Shown here one piece after another: positions 24,872-33,576 of a stretch of DNA of 64,000 nucleotides (positions are counted from its first letter, which is position 1; the number at the start of each line of letters is the position of its first letter). The translations under genes were made by a program, and so were the position numbers. The notes beneath the pieces are model-generated. The model saw nothing but the letters and a program-made list of their open reading frames with translations. It did not search any database and had not been told where the DNA came from. The stretch is taken from NCBI RefSeq assembly GCF_028767185.1, contig NZ_JARACK010000006.1, positions 184,755 to 248,754 on the forward strand. Reading direction: 5' to 3'. Origin of the DNA: Mangrovimonas aestuarii. GTDB lineage: Bacteria; Bacteroidota; Bacteroidia; Flavobacteriales; Flavobacteriaceae.

Positions 24872-26308
24872 TCAGAACTGAAAATAAATAAACTCCTGTT
24901 CTTTGCCTCCATAAAGGAAAATCACCATTGCAATTACATAATAAATTGTCCAACGCCACCATCTGGGAAAGCGGAGCCATAATTTTTCTATAGCGAATTG
25001 ATCATGACGTCCAAACCATTCAACCAATAAAAACAGAGCTATTAAAACAATTAAAAATGTTGGGCGTACTTTGGGTAAATGCATCCAATCTCCTGAAAAC
25101 ATTCGATATAAATAATCAATCGCCTGACCAATATTTTCTGCTCTAAAGAATACCCAGGCAATCGTAGTCAATCCAAAGGTTACCAATATAGCCATTAGTT
25201 CGTTACCTGCCGGTAATATATTATTTTGAGCCACTACATTGGTATGCACTCTATTTTGATTTAGCAATAACAGCGGTAAAAAGTATAATGCATTTAGTGC
25301 TCCCCAAGCCACAAAGGTCCAATTAGCTCCATGCCAAAAGCCACTTACCAAAAAGATGATAAAAACATTCCTTATCTGCGTCCATTGTGATCCTCTCGAA
25401 CCTCCAAGGGGGATATAAACATAATCACGAAACCAAGTGGACAGGGAAATATGCCATCGTCTCCAAAATTCTGCTATATCCCTTGAAAAATATGGGAATG
25501 CGAAGTTTTGCTTAAGATTGAATCCAAAGAGTCTCGCTGTACCAATAGCAATATCGGAATAACCTGAAAAATCGCAATAAATCTGGAATGCAAAAAACAT
25601 CGCTCCCAGAAAGAGCGTATTCCCTGAATAATTGTGATAATCGTCGAAAATAATATTGACAAACTGTGCACAGTTATCTGCTATTACTATTTTTTTAAAC
25701 AATCCCCAGAGAATTTGGCGTAACCCATCGGTTGCCTTGGCGTAGTCAAACTGTCTATTTTTAAAAAACTGAGGCAAGAGATTTGAAGCTCTTTCGATTG
25801 GTCCTGCAACCAATTGGGGAAAGAAACTCACAAAAGCGGTAAAAGCTATAAGATCTTTTGTCGGCGTTAGCTTTCCTTTATATACATCAATAGTATAACT
25901 TAGCGTTTGGAACGTATAAAAACTGATCCCTACAGGAAGAATAATGTTTAAGGTATTAGGCTGGATATCCCTTCCAAACCAAGAAAAGGCTGTCACAAAA
26001 TTATCTACAAAGAAGTTATAATATTTAAAGACGGCCAATAGTCCTAAGTTTACCAATATACTTAAATAAAGCCATACTTTTCTAGCTTGTTTACTATCTG
26101 TTTTTTTGAGCTGTAAGCCTACTGTATAATCCACTAAAGTACTGAAAGCTATCAAAGCCAAAAAACGATAATCCCACCAACCATAAAACACATAGCTAGC
26201 CAATACTATCAAAAGGTTCTGTATTATATTGTGCTTAGCAGCAACAAACCAATACAGCCCAAAAACAATTGGCAAATAAATAGCAAAGTCCAAAGAATTA
26301 AACAGCAT
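24872..26308 (-). CDS. MBOAT family membrane O-acyltransferase (AlgI/DltB-like)
   Basis: A 478-aa polytopic membrane protein with about eleven hydrophobic helices. Family landmarks are the N-terminal LFNSLDFAIYLPIVFGLYW, VGISFYTFQTLSYTIDVY, FPQLVAGPIERASNLLPQ, the FWRRWHISLSTWFRDYVY segment and the catalytic-His segment VSGFWHGANWTFVAWG. Members pass acyl groups (often acetyl) across the membrane onto exported polysaccharide. The SGNH-like protein downstream is the probable partner. The gene starts 8 bp after a GT4 gene in the same direction. Confidence 0.93.
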   Translation of the reverse strand: MLFNSLDFAIYLPIVFGLYWFVAAKHNIIQNLLIVLASYVFYGWWDYRFLALIAFSTLVDYTVGLQLKKTDSKQARKVWLYLSILVNLGLLAVFKYYNFFVDNFVTAFSWFGRDIQPNTLNIILPVGISFYTFQTLSYTIDVYKGKLTPTKDLIAFTAFVSFFPQLVAGPIERASNLLPQFFKNRQFDYAKATDGLRQILWGLFKKIVIADNCAQFVNIIFDDYHNYSGNTLFLGAMFFAFQIYCDFSGYSDIAIGTARLFGFNLKQNFAFPYFSRDIAEFWRRWHISLSTWFRDYVYIPLGGSRGSQWTQIRNVFIIFLVSGFWHGANWTFVAWGALNALYFLPLLLLNQNRVHTNVVAQNNILPAGNELMAILVTFGLTTIAWVFFRAENIGQAIDYLYRMFSGDWMHLPKVRPTFLIVLIALFLLVEWFGRHDQFAIEKLWLRFPRWWRWTIYYVIAMVIFLYGGKEQEFIYFQF

Positions 26309-26316
26309 TGTCTATA

Positions 26317-27417
26317 CTAATTTTTCAGGGATTGATACAGATTTTGGTGTTGCTCTACACACTGTTTTAAAGATAAGTTTTGCTGAACAAAATCTGCCAT
26401 TTCCTCTGCTTTATTTTTTCTATCGGCTATATCCATTTGATATACCGATTCAATTTTATATTGCAAGTCCCGAACATCTGAAGGCTTAAATACAAACTCT
26501 GGAAAAGGTTCTAAAAGATCAGTAATCCCAGAGATTCCGGAGCCCAATACCAAACGGGCCGAAGCCATAGCTTCCATAGGGGCAATAGGCAATCCTTCTT
26601 TTCGTCCTTCATCCTTAGTAGGAATCACAAATAAATCGGCCACTGCCAAATATGGTTTAACATCATTTTTCTTCCCTAAAAAAAATGCTATCTCACCATA
26701 CTTATCCATTAATCCCTTCGCATAGTCTGAGTTATTATCACCTACTATAAGTACCTTTATTTTACTAACTCCAATATTTTTTACAGCCTCAAGCAATAAC
26801 TCAATTCCTTTAACTGGCACTAAATTTGCCACTGTAACAATAACAAAATCACCTTGATTAAATGAGACATCCCCTGGGATTTCAAACGTTTTTTGCAAAG
26901 GCTGAAAACGTTCAGTATCAACTCCTAGAGGCATAGGTATCAACTTATCTTTCATTCCTATAAAAAAGGCTTCCATATCCTTATTAATGGTTATAATTTT
27001 GGTGCTCAATAAGGAGCGCCAACGCCAAGCCTTATTACCCCAGCCCATTGCTTTTTTGGTATAGACAAATGGAATACCACTCCATTTGGCAGCCAATGGC
27101 TCCGTAAAATCGGAACTCCAATGCCAGGAATGAATGATGTCAAATTTGTACTTTTTAAAAAAACGATGTACTTTATAAATTCTTAAAGGCAGTGTTATCA
27201 AGGGGCGATAGTCCTGTTGGAAAGGAAAAATATGAATTGGCACCCCTAACTTTTCCACCTCTTCGAAAAACGCTCCCTTACTATGCATGCAGCAGATATG
27301 TGGTTCGAACTTAGTTTTATTTAACCCCTTTACCAAATCGTAAACTACTTTACCACTACCAGCGGTATGGAAGTTAGGTATGGTATATAAAATTTTAATT
27401 CGTTGTGACACAATCAC
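26317..27417 (-). CDS. Glycosyltransferase, GT4 family
   Basis: A 366-aa GT-B enzyme with an N-terminal acceptor domain (ILYTIPNFHTAGSGKVVYDL). The donor domain shows FVIVTVANLVPVKGIELLLEA, KVLIVGDNNSDY, IAFFLGKKNDVKPY and EGLPIAPMEAMASARLV with the E-x7-E pattern. The start is GTG, overlapping the end of the asparagine-synthetase-like gene by 23 bp, so translation is probably coupled. Confidence 0.9.
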   Translation of the reverse strand: MIVSQRIKILYTIPNFHTAGSGKVVYDLVKGLNKTKFEPHICCMHSKGAFFEEVEKLGVPIHIFPFQQDYRPLITLPLRIYKVHRFFKKYKFDIIHSWHWSSDFTEPLAAKWSGIPFVYTKKAMGWGNKAWRWRSLLSTKIITINKDMEAFFIGMKDKLIPMPLGVDTERFQPLQKTFEIPGDVSFNQGDFVIVTVANLVPVKGIELLLEAVKNIGVSKIKVLIVGDNNSDYAKGLMDKYGEIAFFLGKKNDVKPYLAVADLFVIPTKDEGRKEGLPIAPMEAMASARLVLGSGISGITDLLEPFPEFVFKPSDVRDLQYKIESVYQMDIADRKNKAEEMADFVQQNLSLKQCVEQHQNLYQSLKN

Positions 27418-28798
27418 TCTGTTTATGGAATTGCGACAAGGTTAACAGCACATTTACGGGATGAGCGCTAGCTGAAGTTGGGTTGGATTCCAAATTATTA
27501 AGATAGTGTTTGACCATTTTTGTGGGTACCCAATCATTAAATTCCCCTTTTAATAATCTACCTTTTAAATTTGACTTATTTTCTTCTCCAATAAGCTGCA
27601 ACTCCCAATTGCGCTGTACGTAACGTTTTCCATGAAGCACATTTAAAGTTCGTCCTAACTTATTTTTTATTCGATAAGGCAAATTGTATGGCAGCTTGTT
27701 AAGGTGATAAGAGTTTATGCTAAATGGTCGATGATCCTGCCATGTAATCTCCGCTAAATGAGGTGCCTTTTGCTTAATGTACTCAATTTGAATTTGGCGT
27801 TTTGCCAAATATTGCTCTGGTAGCTCGCATATAAATTGACACATACTATCGTGATAATACGGTAAGCATACAGGGTGTTTCGATTGAAAAATGGCTAGGT
27901 TTACCGACGTCCAACGTGGTGCCCAATACATACTTTTAAATGCCCGAATTCTAGCATTTGCACTGTGAGGAATATCAATGTTCTTCATGAGGATGGCTAC
28001 TCTACTATGAAAATAGTCGTAGAAATCCCCTTCTAAACTCCAAGTCTTCCATAGGGTTTCTGCTAATTGCTTTCCTCCTTTTTTAATGATTTTACTCAAC
28101 ACTACATCTACCTGACGTTCAAACGACAAATCATCCTCTACTCCCATATCGTTAAACAACACATCTCCCCAATGCCCCAATGAAAACACATCTCCCATGG
28201 TATCAAATTCATTATAAATCGCCATTTGCCTTGGGGTGCAAAAATCTGAATAACAGCTATTTATCTCCGTTAATTTATCAATCTTATTCCATAAGTAACC
28301 TTTAGGAATATTGTACTTTTCGAATTCAAAGCCGCATGTTTCAGCTATTTGCTGAGCTATTTGGGTTTCTTTGTATCCATTTTGAAATTCATAACTATAA
28401 GAGAGCACCTCGGCTTTAAGTCGATTTAAAGCTGCAGCCTGTGTTCTGCTATCCAAGCCCCCTGATAGCGGTAAAATGACTCGTTTCCCTTGGATTTGCT
28501 CTTGAACTATAGTTTCGAATAATTCTGTGAATTCTCCAACAGTCTTGTTAAAGGTTAATTCCCTAGGAGCATGAAACCATTTAAACCAAGGCTCTGTTTT
28601 TATCAAATAGCCCTTGTCATCAATAGTATTAATGGATGCAGGAGGCAGTACCACCTCATCTTTCCAATAGGTATCCTGATCCAAAAAAAAACCTGTTGCC
28701 GCAAACACACAAATAGCTTTAAGATCCAAATCATGGGATTGATTAAGCTTAGCAAAGGTTTGCTGAATAGGTATAATGGGGGTTTTTATGGTTTTCAT
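27395..28798 (-). CDS. Asparagine-synthetase-like ATP-dependent protein with degenerate glutaminase half
   Basis: A 467-aa protein. The synthetase-type PP-loop ATP pyrophosphatase motif LPLSGGLDSRTQAAAL is intact near residue 110. The N-terminal 100 residues retain only the tail end of a class II glutaminase-like domain (AICVFAATGFFLDQDTYW) and lack the catalytic Cys at position 2. It therefore probably cannot release ammonia from glutamine itself. In sugar loci, related full-length enzymes amidate uronic acids (for example WbpS). UDP-HexNAcA genes are in this locus, so uronamide formation is a possible role, by inference. It is the first gene of a group with GT4 and MBOAT. Confidence 0.8.
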   Translation of the reverse strand: MKTIKTPIIPIQQTFAKLNQSHDLDLKAICVFAATGFFLDQDTYWKDEVVLPPASINTIDDKGYLIKTEPWFKWFHAPRELTFNKTVGEFTELFETIVQEQIQGKRVILPLSGGLDSRTQAAALNRLKAEVLSYSYEFQNGYKETQIAQQIAETCGFEFEKYNIPKGYLWNKIDKLTEINSCYSDFCTPRQMAIYNEFDTMGDVFSLGHWGDVLFNDMGVEDDLSFERQVDVVLSKIIKKGGKQLAETLWKTWSLEGDFYDYFHSRVAILMKNIDIPHSANARIRAFKSMYWAPRWTSVNLAIFQSKHPVCLPYYHDSMCQFICELPEQYLAKRQIQIEYIKQKAPHLAEITWQDHRPFSINSYHLNKLPYNLPYRIKNKLGRTLNVLHGKRYVQRNWELQLIGEENKSNLKGRLLKGEFNDWVPTKMVKHYLNNLESNPTSASAHPVNVLLTLSQFHKQSDCVTTN

Positions 28799-28881
28799 TG
28801 GCTGTTATGCTAATATAAGAAATGGAATGTTATAATTGGTAATTATATCAATTTCGTTAGCACTCTTCTGTAGACTTCGTT

Positions 28882-28927
28882 CAACCCTTTCCGACCTTCG
28901 GCCACCTTTCCCTGTCTAGGGAAAGGA
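28882..28927. repeat. Double stem-loop repeat, copy 2
   Basis: CAACCCTTT, then CCG-n5-CGG, then CCTTTCCCT-n4-AGGGAAAGG. Same arrangement as at 20,951-20,995; the second stem is perfect here. Confidence 0.75.
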
Positions 28928-29010
28928 GTTTAGTTTTAGTTCGTAGTTGGCTATTTTCTCCGACAGATAACTTCACCTTAAAGAGAAGCGCCTTTTTCCC
29001 ATAATACAGA

Positions 29011-30237
29011 CTACTTCGTCGTTGCCCTCCTCGTAGTGACGAAATAATCATCCTTTGCCATCACCGCATCATACAACTCCAAAAACTGCTTAATGGATTG
29101 CTCTGCATTAAAATGCTCCTTTACAAAGTTGTGGGCATTTTTAGTGATGCGATATAACTCTTGTGGAGGTGTATTTATTACTTCCCTAACGGCATTGGCT
29201 ATAGCCTGAGGGTTACGAGTAGGCACCAACCACCCTGTTTCATTTGGAATCACCACTTCGGACATCCCCCCACAATCGGTAGAAATCACAGGAACACCTA
29301 ATGCCATTGACTCCAAAACCACATTAGCAATTCCTTCTTTCAAACTTGGCAAAATCAAAACATCAATCTCTTTCATCATTCTAAACAACTCGTCTTGAGT
29401 TAAAAAAGGGACAACCTTTATTTCTTCTTTTAAGTTTAATTGATTGATTTGAAATCGCACTTCTTCAGCAAGATGATCTGCCACGATAATATACTCAAAA
29501 TCAACCCCTTTGTTTTTTAAGACATCGCAGGCTTGTATGGAATATTTAAGCCCCTTAACCCAATGAAAACGTCCTATCGAAATTAATTTAATAGGATCAC
29601 TTGAAACTCTTTGCTTGGGGTGGAAATTATTAATAGTATTTACATTGAGAGGAGAATGAATCATCCTTATTTTTGATATTTCTGCACCATAGGCTTGAGC
29701 TTCTTTGGAAATTGCATTTGATACCGCATGGAACCCTTTTACTTTAGGAAAAGTATTTCTGTAAATATCGGCTATCATGGGCTGTAATATCGGAGTATAA
29801 TTTATGTGTGCCCCCCTTAAGCTAAGTACTAGTTTTATATTGAAATCATCTTGTAAAAACCCATAAAATTCTATATCCCTAGCCCACTGTAAGTGAAGAA
29901 TATCTGGCTTGTAAAGTACAATTGGTAAAAACTTGGTAAACCAAACCCATTTATCATAGTATGCCTTATACCGCTTTATTTCGTGCAATAACTTAAAAAA
30001 ATCCCTTGGTCTTCTAATGATTAACTTAAAACTCCTCAAAATATTAACCCATAGATTTTTTATATGGCTTTTAGACGCTGGATAGAGCTTTATACAATTT
30101 CCTCCATATTTTACTTTTTTCTCCACGGTACCAAATAATAACACTTGATAAACGCCCCCCACTTCTTGTATTAAATACTCTATAAAGGTTGTTGAGGGAA
30201 TAACTCCTGAGAATATGGCAATCTTTAATTTCTTCAA
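29011..30237 (-). CDS. Glycosyltransferase, GT4 family
   Basis: A 408-aa GT-B enzyme. The N-terminal start KIAIFSGVIPSTTFIEYLIQ is followed by a long helical acceptor domain. The donor half shows KLISIGRFHWVKGLKYSIQA, YIIVADHLAEEV, VVPFLTQDELF and SLKEGIANVVLESMALG with the E-x7-E motif. It resembles the GT4 at 22.5 kb over the C-terminal half (shared GW.VP.RNP pattern), which suggests an old duplication or a common donor. It ends the sub-operon that begins near 34.5 kb. Confidence 0.9.
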   Translation of the reverse strand: MKKLKIAIFSGVIPSTTFIEYLIQEVGGVYQVLLFGTVEKKVKYGGNCIKLYPASKSHIKNLWVNILRSFKLIIRRPRDFFKLLHEIKRYKAYYDKWVWFTKFLPIVLYKPDILHLQWARDIEFYGFLQDDFNIKLVLSLRGAHINYTPILQPMIADIYRNTFPKVKGFHAVSNAISKEAQAYGAEISKIRMIHSPLNVNTINNFHPKQRVSSDPIKLISIGRFHWVKGLKYSIQACDVLKNKGVDFEYIIVADHLAEEVRFQINQLNLKEEIKVVPFLTQDELFRMMKEIDVLILPSLKEGIANVVLESMALGVPVISTDCGGMSEVVIPNETGWLVPTRNPQAIANAVREVINTPPQELYRITKNAHNFVKEHFNAEQSIKQFLELYDAVMAKDDYFVTTRRATTK

Positions 30238-30240
30238 AGG

Positions 30241-30987
30241 TTATGCTTTTTCAAATATCCCAATAATGGAAGCACTGTAAAATCTAGACGGATACTTCAT
30301 TAAAAACGGGTTCAATCGCTTGAAAATCTTCCGTGTCGCTTTAAATATAACTTTCTGAAAAATATTTAAAGGCTGATGTACAGCAAATGGAAACCCTCCA
30401 TAATACTGTAAACTGCATACTTTAAGATTATTTCTTTTCGCAAAGTCATTTAAAACCTTGAGTTTCATACTTTTTAAATTATGCGCTTTTAAATTTTTGT
30501 AGTCACAAGCATAACCATAAAGTCTCCGAAGAGACCGTTTATTGGGCAACATAACTAATAATTTCCCATTTGTTTTTAGATATTTCACATGTAAATCCAA
30601 AATGGCATTAAAGTCTTCAAAGTGCTCTACAAAACCATTGGACATTACATAATCATACTTTTGATCAGTACTAAAAGTAGTAAAGTCTTCATTTATTATA
30701 TGATAATCTCTCACCCCCAGCTCCTCGAATACCAGTTCAACTTGAGTGGAGTTTGAATTAAAATCCAGACAGGTAGGCTTTACACCATATTTAACAGAAA
30801 GATATGCTAAGTAACGTCCTGGATACCCTCCAATTTCAATAATATCGGAATTCGGTGTTACCCCCTCCATAAATTGATCCCAAAACTTATCATAGTGTGA
30901 ACACACGTTAAAAACATGTTTCTTTTTCGCATAATTTTGTCCGTAATAAGCTTCCCAATAAGCTTTAGTAGTGAGTTTATTATCCAA
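30241..30987 (-). CDS. Class I SAM-dependent methyltransferase
   Basis: A 248-aa methyltransferase. The SAM-binding region reads SDIIEIGGYPGRYLAYL near residue 45, with the acidic ribose contact in CLDFNS. The fold continues with DYVMSNGFVEHFEDF and GKLLVMLPN. In a sugar locus it could methylate a chain end or a sugar hydroxyl; the target is not known. It is 3 bp from the following GT4 gene and overlaps the preceding GT2 by 8 bp, so it is part of a tight operon. Confidence 0.87.
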   Translation of the reverse strand: MDNKLTTKAYWEAYYGQNYAKKKHVFNVCSHYDKFWDQFMEGVTPNSDIIEIGGYPGRYLAYLSVKYGVKPTCLDFNSNSTQVELVFEELGVRDYHIINEDFTTFSTDQKYDYVMSNGFVEHFEDFNAILDLHVKYLKTNGKLLVMLPNKRSLRRLYGYACDYKNLKAHNLKSMKLKVLNDFAKRNNLKVCSLQYYGGFPFAVHQPLNIFQKVIFKATRKIFKRLNPFLMKYPSRFYSASIIGIFEKA

Positions 30988-31903
30988 AGTGATCTACTTT
31001 ATATTTTTTAATACGATTACCAAGATATTTCAAAAAATAATCATCACAATATCTTAGGGAATAAGCCAAGCACAATGAAACTATTTTAGTTTTTGATTGA
31101 TGACCTATCTCAATCTTCCTATGCTGTTTTAATGCTTCTTTATAAAATTGTGTTGAAATAATTTCTGGAAATTCTTCTCGGAAGTCCCTTAACAACAATC
31201 TTGATGCTTTGTGTTGTGAGGTTTTATCTCTAGTTACCGAATTATTTGCTATGCTTCTATTCATAGTGACCAAGACTTTAGGAATCCCATATACTTTAGA
31301 CACTAAGGAGAACCGCAACACATAGTCCCAATCCACATTAAAATTCCCATAAGTATTATTAAATCTTAGACCGTATCTTTGATGCACCGATTTTCGAAAC
31401 ATCATGCAGGTATTGACCACTTTTAGTTGATTAACATAGAGAAACCTAAACAAGTTCTCTGCTTGAGGAAATTGCTTTCCGTGCACTAAAATGCCCGGAA
31501 AAAGGATTTTATTATTTTCACTAACAAACTCGGCAATACCAGAGATCAACCCGACTTCTGGTTGTTCTTTTAGCACTTCCACTTGCCACTGCAATCTCTC
31601 TGAAACATAAATATCATCCTGCTCAGCCATAGCTATAAACTCAGTTTTTTTATCAGCTAAAGCTACAAGTTTATTTACATTTTCAGCCAGCCCCAAATTT
31701 TGAGGATGCTCAATGAGTTTAATTCTAGGATCTCCAAAACTTTCGGCTATAACTTTAGAACCGTCCTTAGTTCCATCAATCCCAATCAGCAACTCAAAAT
31801 TAGAGTAGGTTTGTGTTAACAAACTCACCAGAGTCGCTTTTAATGTTTTCTCTCCATTAAAAACGGGTAATACGATACTGATTAAGGGACTATCCTCCTG
31901 CAT
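30980..31903 (-). CDS. Glycosyltransferase, GT2 family
   Basis: A 307-aa inverting GT-A enzyme. It shows ISIVLPVFNGEKTLKATLVSLL at the N-terminus, the nucleotide-binding LLIGIDGTKDGS, the DXD-like EFIAMAEQDDIYV and an acceptor part with VNTCMMFRKSVHQRYG. No membrane segment. It overlaps the next gene by 8 bp and the previous one by 14 bp. Confidence 0.9.
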   Translation of the reverse strand: MQEDSPLISIVLPVFNGEKTLKATLVSLLTQTYSNFELLIGIDGTKDGSKVIAESFGDPRIKLIEHPQNLGLAENVNKLVALADKKTEFIAMAEQDDIYVSERLQWQVEVLKEQPEVGLISGIAEFVSENNKILFPGILVHGKQFPQAENLFRFLYVNQLKVVNTCMMFRKSVHQRYGLRFNNTYGNFNVDWDYVLRFSLVSKVYGIPKVLVTMNRSIANNSVTRDKTSQHKASRLLLRDFREEFPEIISTQFYKEALKQHRKIEIGHQSKTKIVSLCLAYSLRYCDDYFLKYLGNRIKKYKVDHFG

Positions 31904-32768
31904 AATTTTGCTTCAATTTAACTAATTTACTTAAAATAGGATGATACAATTTTAGCAATTTCCATTTATTTTTACTGTGCAAATACCTGAAAAGGTTTAT
32001 ATAGTAACTTTTATAAATGACATCTGTTTCATTTAATCCTCCACTTTTATTTACATGGGAGGCTTGGTTATTGTGCAGTCTAAATTTTGCCAATGGTTTA
32101 TTTACAAACCCTATGTTATATTTGGTCATTACCCGATACCAATATTCATGATCCAACCCTTGCTTTAAAGTTTCATTAAAATACCCTATTGTTTTAAAAC
32201 AATCGGTTTTAAGCAACACATTAGTGGGCTCACCAATTTTGTTCTTAGGGGAGCTTAACAATTGCCTATCCTTTAAATAATCTGTTCCTTTTAGCACTCC
32301 TTCTTTTACCCCTACTGACTCCCAATACCGATGAAGTTCGCGATAGTACTCTATAAAACTTGTTATTTTGGGAGTTAATTCACTATAAATAAAACCACGT
32401 TTGGAATATACCAATCCCACTCTAGGATTAAAACCTGCTACAGCCATCATTTGTTCAATACAAGAAGGCAACAACACATCATCTTGAAACAGGAACTTTA
32501 TATAACTTCCATTAGCCTTTTGCACACAGTGGTTCCAATTGGCTCCAATTCCTGATGGTTGGTGTTTATATATGTAAATCGGTATTGTGGTTTTCTCTTT
32601 AAAGCCCTCTAAAATAATTAACGTTCTATCTGTTGAAGCATCATCAGATACTACAATTTCCAAATTTGAATAAGATTGGCTTATCGCAGAATCCATCGCT
32701 TCGTTAATAAAACGCTCCCCGTTAAAGGTTGGGATGCAAATGGACACCAATGGTTTTTCTTTACTCAT
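31890..32768 (-). CDS. Glycosyltransferase, GT2 family
   Basis: A 292-aa GT-A enzyme. Core motifs are VSICIPTFNGERFINEAMDS, EIVVSDDASTDRT and the DXD-type YIKFLFQDDVLLPSC, with the later LKQGLDHEYWYRVMTKY carrying the acidic catalytic-base region. It has the same domain layout as its two neighbours. Sugar specificity is unknown. Confidence 0.9.
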   Translation of the reverse strand: MSKEKPLVSICIPTFNGERFINEAMDSAISQSYSNLEIVVSDDASTDRTLIILEGFKEKTTIPIYIYKHQPSGIGANWNHCVQKANGSYIKFLFQDDVLLPSCIEQMMAVAGFNPRVGLVYSKRGFIYSELTPKITSFIEYYRELHRYWESVGVKEGVLKGTDYLKDRQLLSSPKNKIGEPTNVLLKTDCFKTIGYFNETLKQGLDHEYWYRVMTKYNIGFVNKPLAKFRLHNNQASHVNKSGGLNETDVIYKSYYINLFRYLHSKNKWKLLKLYHPILSKLVKLKQNYAGG

Positions 32769-33576
32769 AAAGCGATTTGTGAACTTTATTAGTCAATTCC
32801 CCTTTAGAATTTGTTATCCAAGAAGCAGATTGGTTTGCTGTTTTAGAATAGAATTCCTGTTCCAGAGATAAGGCATCACTTAAATACCACCCTCCATGTT
32901 GTGCTTGTAAAGGGAAATCCGTTCTCCATGCTTTGGTAAAGTGTTTTAATTTATAATCGTACCCTGGTCTATACAGTGCAAATGTTGTATCTATTTCTGC
33001 CTTGTATGCTTTGGGGTGCATTTTTGATTTCCAAAACCTTGACTCCCATTTTAAAATCCTCTCCTTATTGGGATTTTCATCTTTCAAATCATCAATTTTA
33101 AGGGAAAAACCAACTTTGGTTCTATCGTAAGCGAGGTGCAACAATTCAATAAAAGTTTTTAAGAAATCATCGGGACAATTCTCTACTGGTATAACATCGG
33201 GATCGGTTACCACATAATATCCTTGAGAATACATGCGATATATTTTACGATTTTTCCAATAAGTCAAATGTCCTTCATTGTTTTTTAATCTATGAACCGT
33301 AACCTTATCTGCAATATCATTTAAATAATCTAACAATGGAGGGAAAGATGAAGCATTATCCAGAATAACAATATTTTTGTACCCTTTTTGGAACAATACC
33401 TCTACTAATCTCTTTAAATAGTGCAACCTATTAAAACTTATAATTATAATTGGTATACTCTTATAATCATCAAGCTGTTTCCTTACAACTGGATTAAACA
33501 AAAAATTACAACATTCTGATACTCGAACTCGAATCAAGCATTTTAATTTATTCCATCTATATTCAAGACTAAGCAT
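32761..33576 (-). CDS. GT2-like glycosyltransferase
   Basis: A 271-aa protein with a GT-A nucleotide-sugar fold: PIIIISFNRLHYLKRLVEVL, IVILDNASSFPPLLDYL, and the metal-binding DXD-type YYVVTDPDVIPVENC. The later part (KSKMHPKAYKAEIDTTFALY, then WRTDFPLQAQHGGWY) is typical of a distinct sub-group of GT2-like proteins in polysaccharide loci, shorter than the classical ones. It overlaps both neighbours by 8 bp. Confidence 0.83.
   Translation of the reverse strand: MLSLEYRWNKLKCLIRVRVSECCNFLFNPVVRKQLDDYKSIPIIIISFNRLHYLKRLVEVLFQKGYKNIVILDNASSFPPLLDYLNDIADKVTVHRLKNNEGHLTYWKNRKIYRMYSQGYYVVTDPDVIPVENCPDDFLKTFIELLHLAYDRTKVGFSLKIDDLKDENPNKERILKWESRFWKSKMHPKAYKAEIDTTFALYRPGYDYKLKHFTKAWRTDFPLQAQHGGWYLSDALSLEQEFYSKTANQSASWITNSKGELTNKVHKSLYE

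Noticed and set aside
28571..28813. 80-aa plus-strand frame at the start of the asparagine-synthetase-like gene
   Set aside because: Antisense shadow of a well-supported gene.
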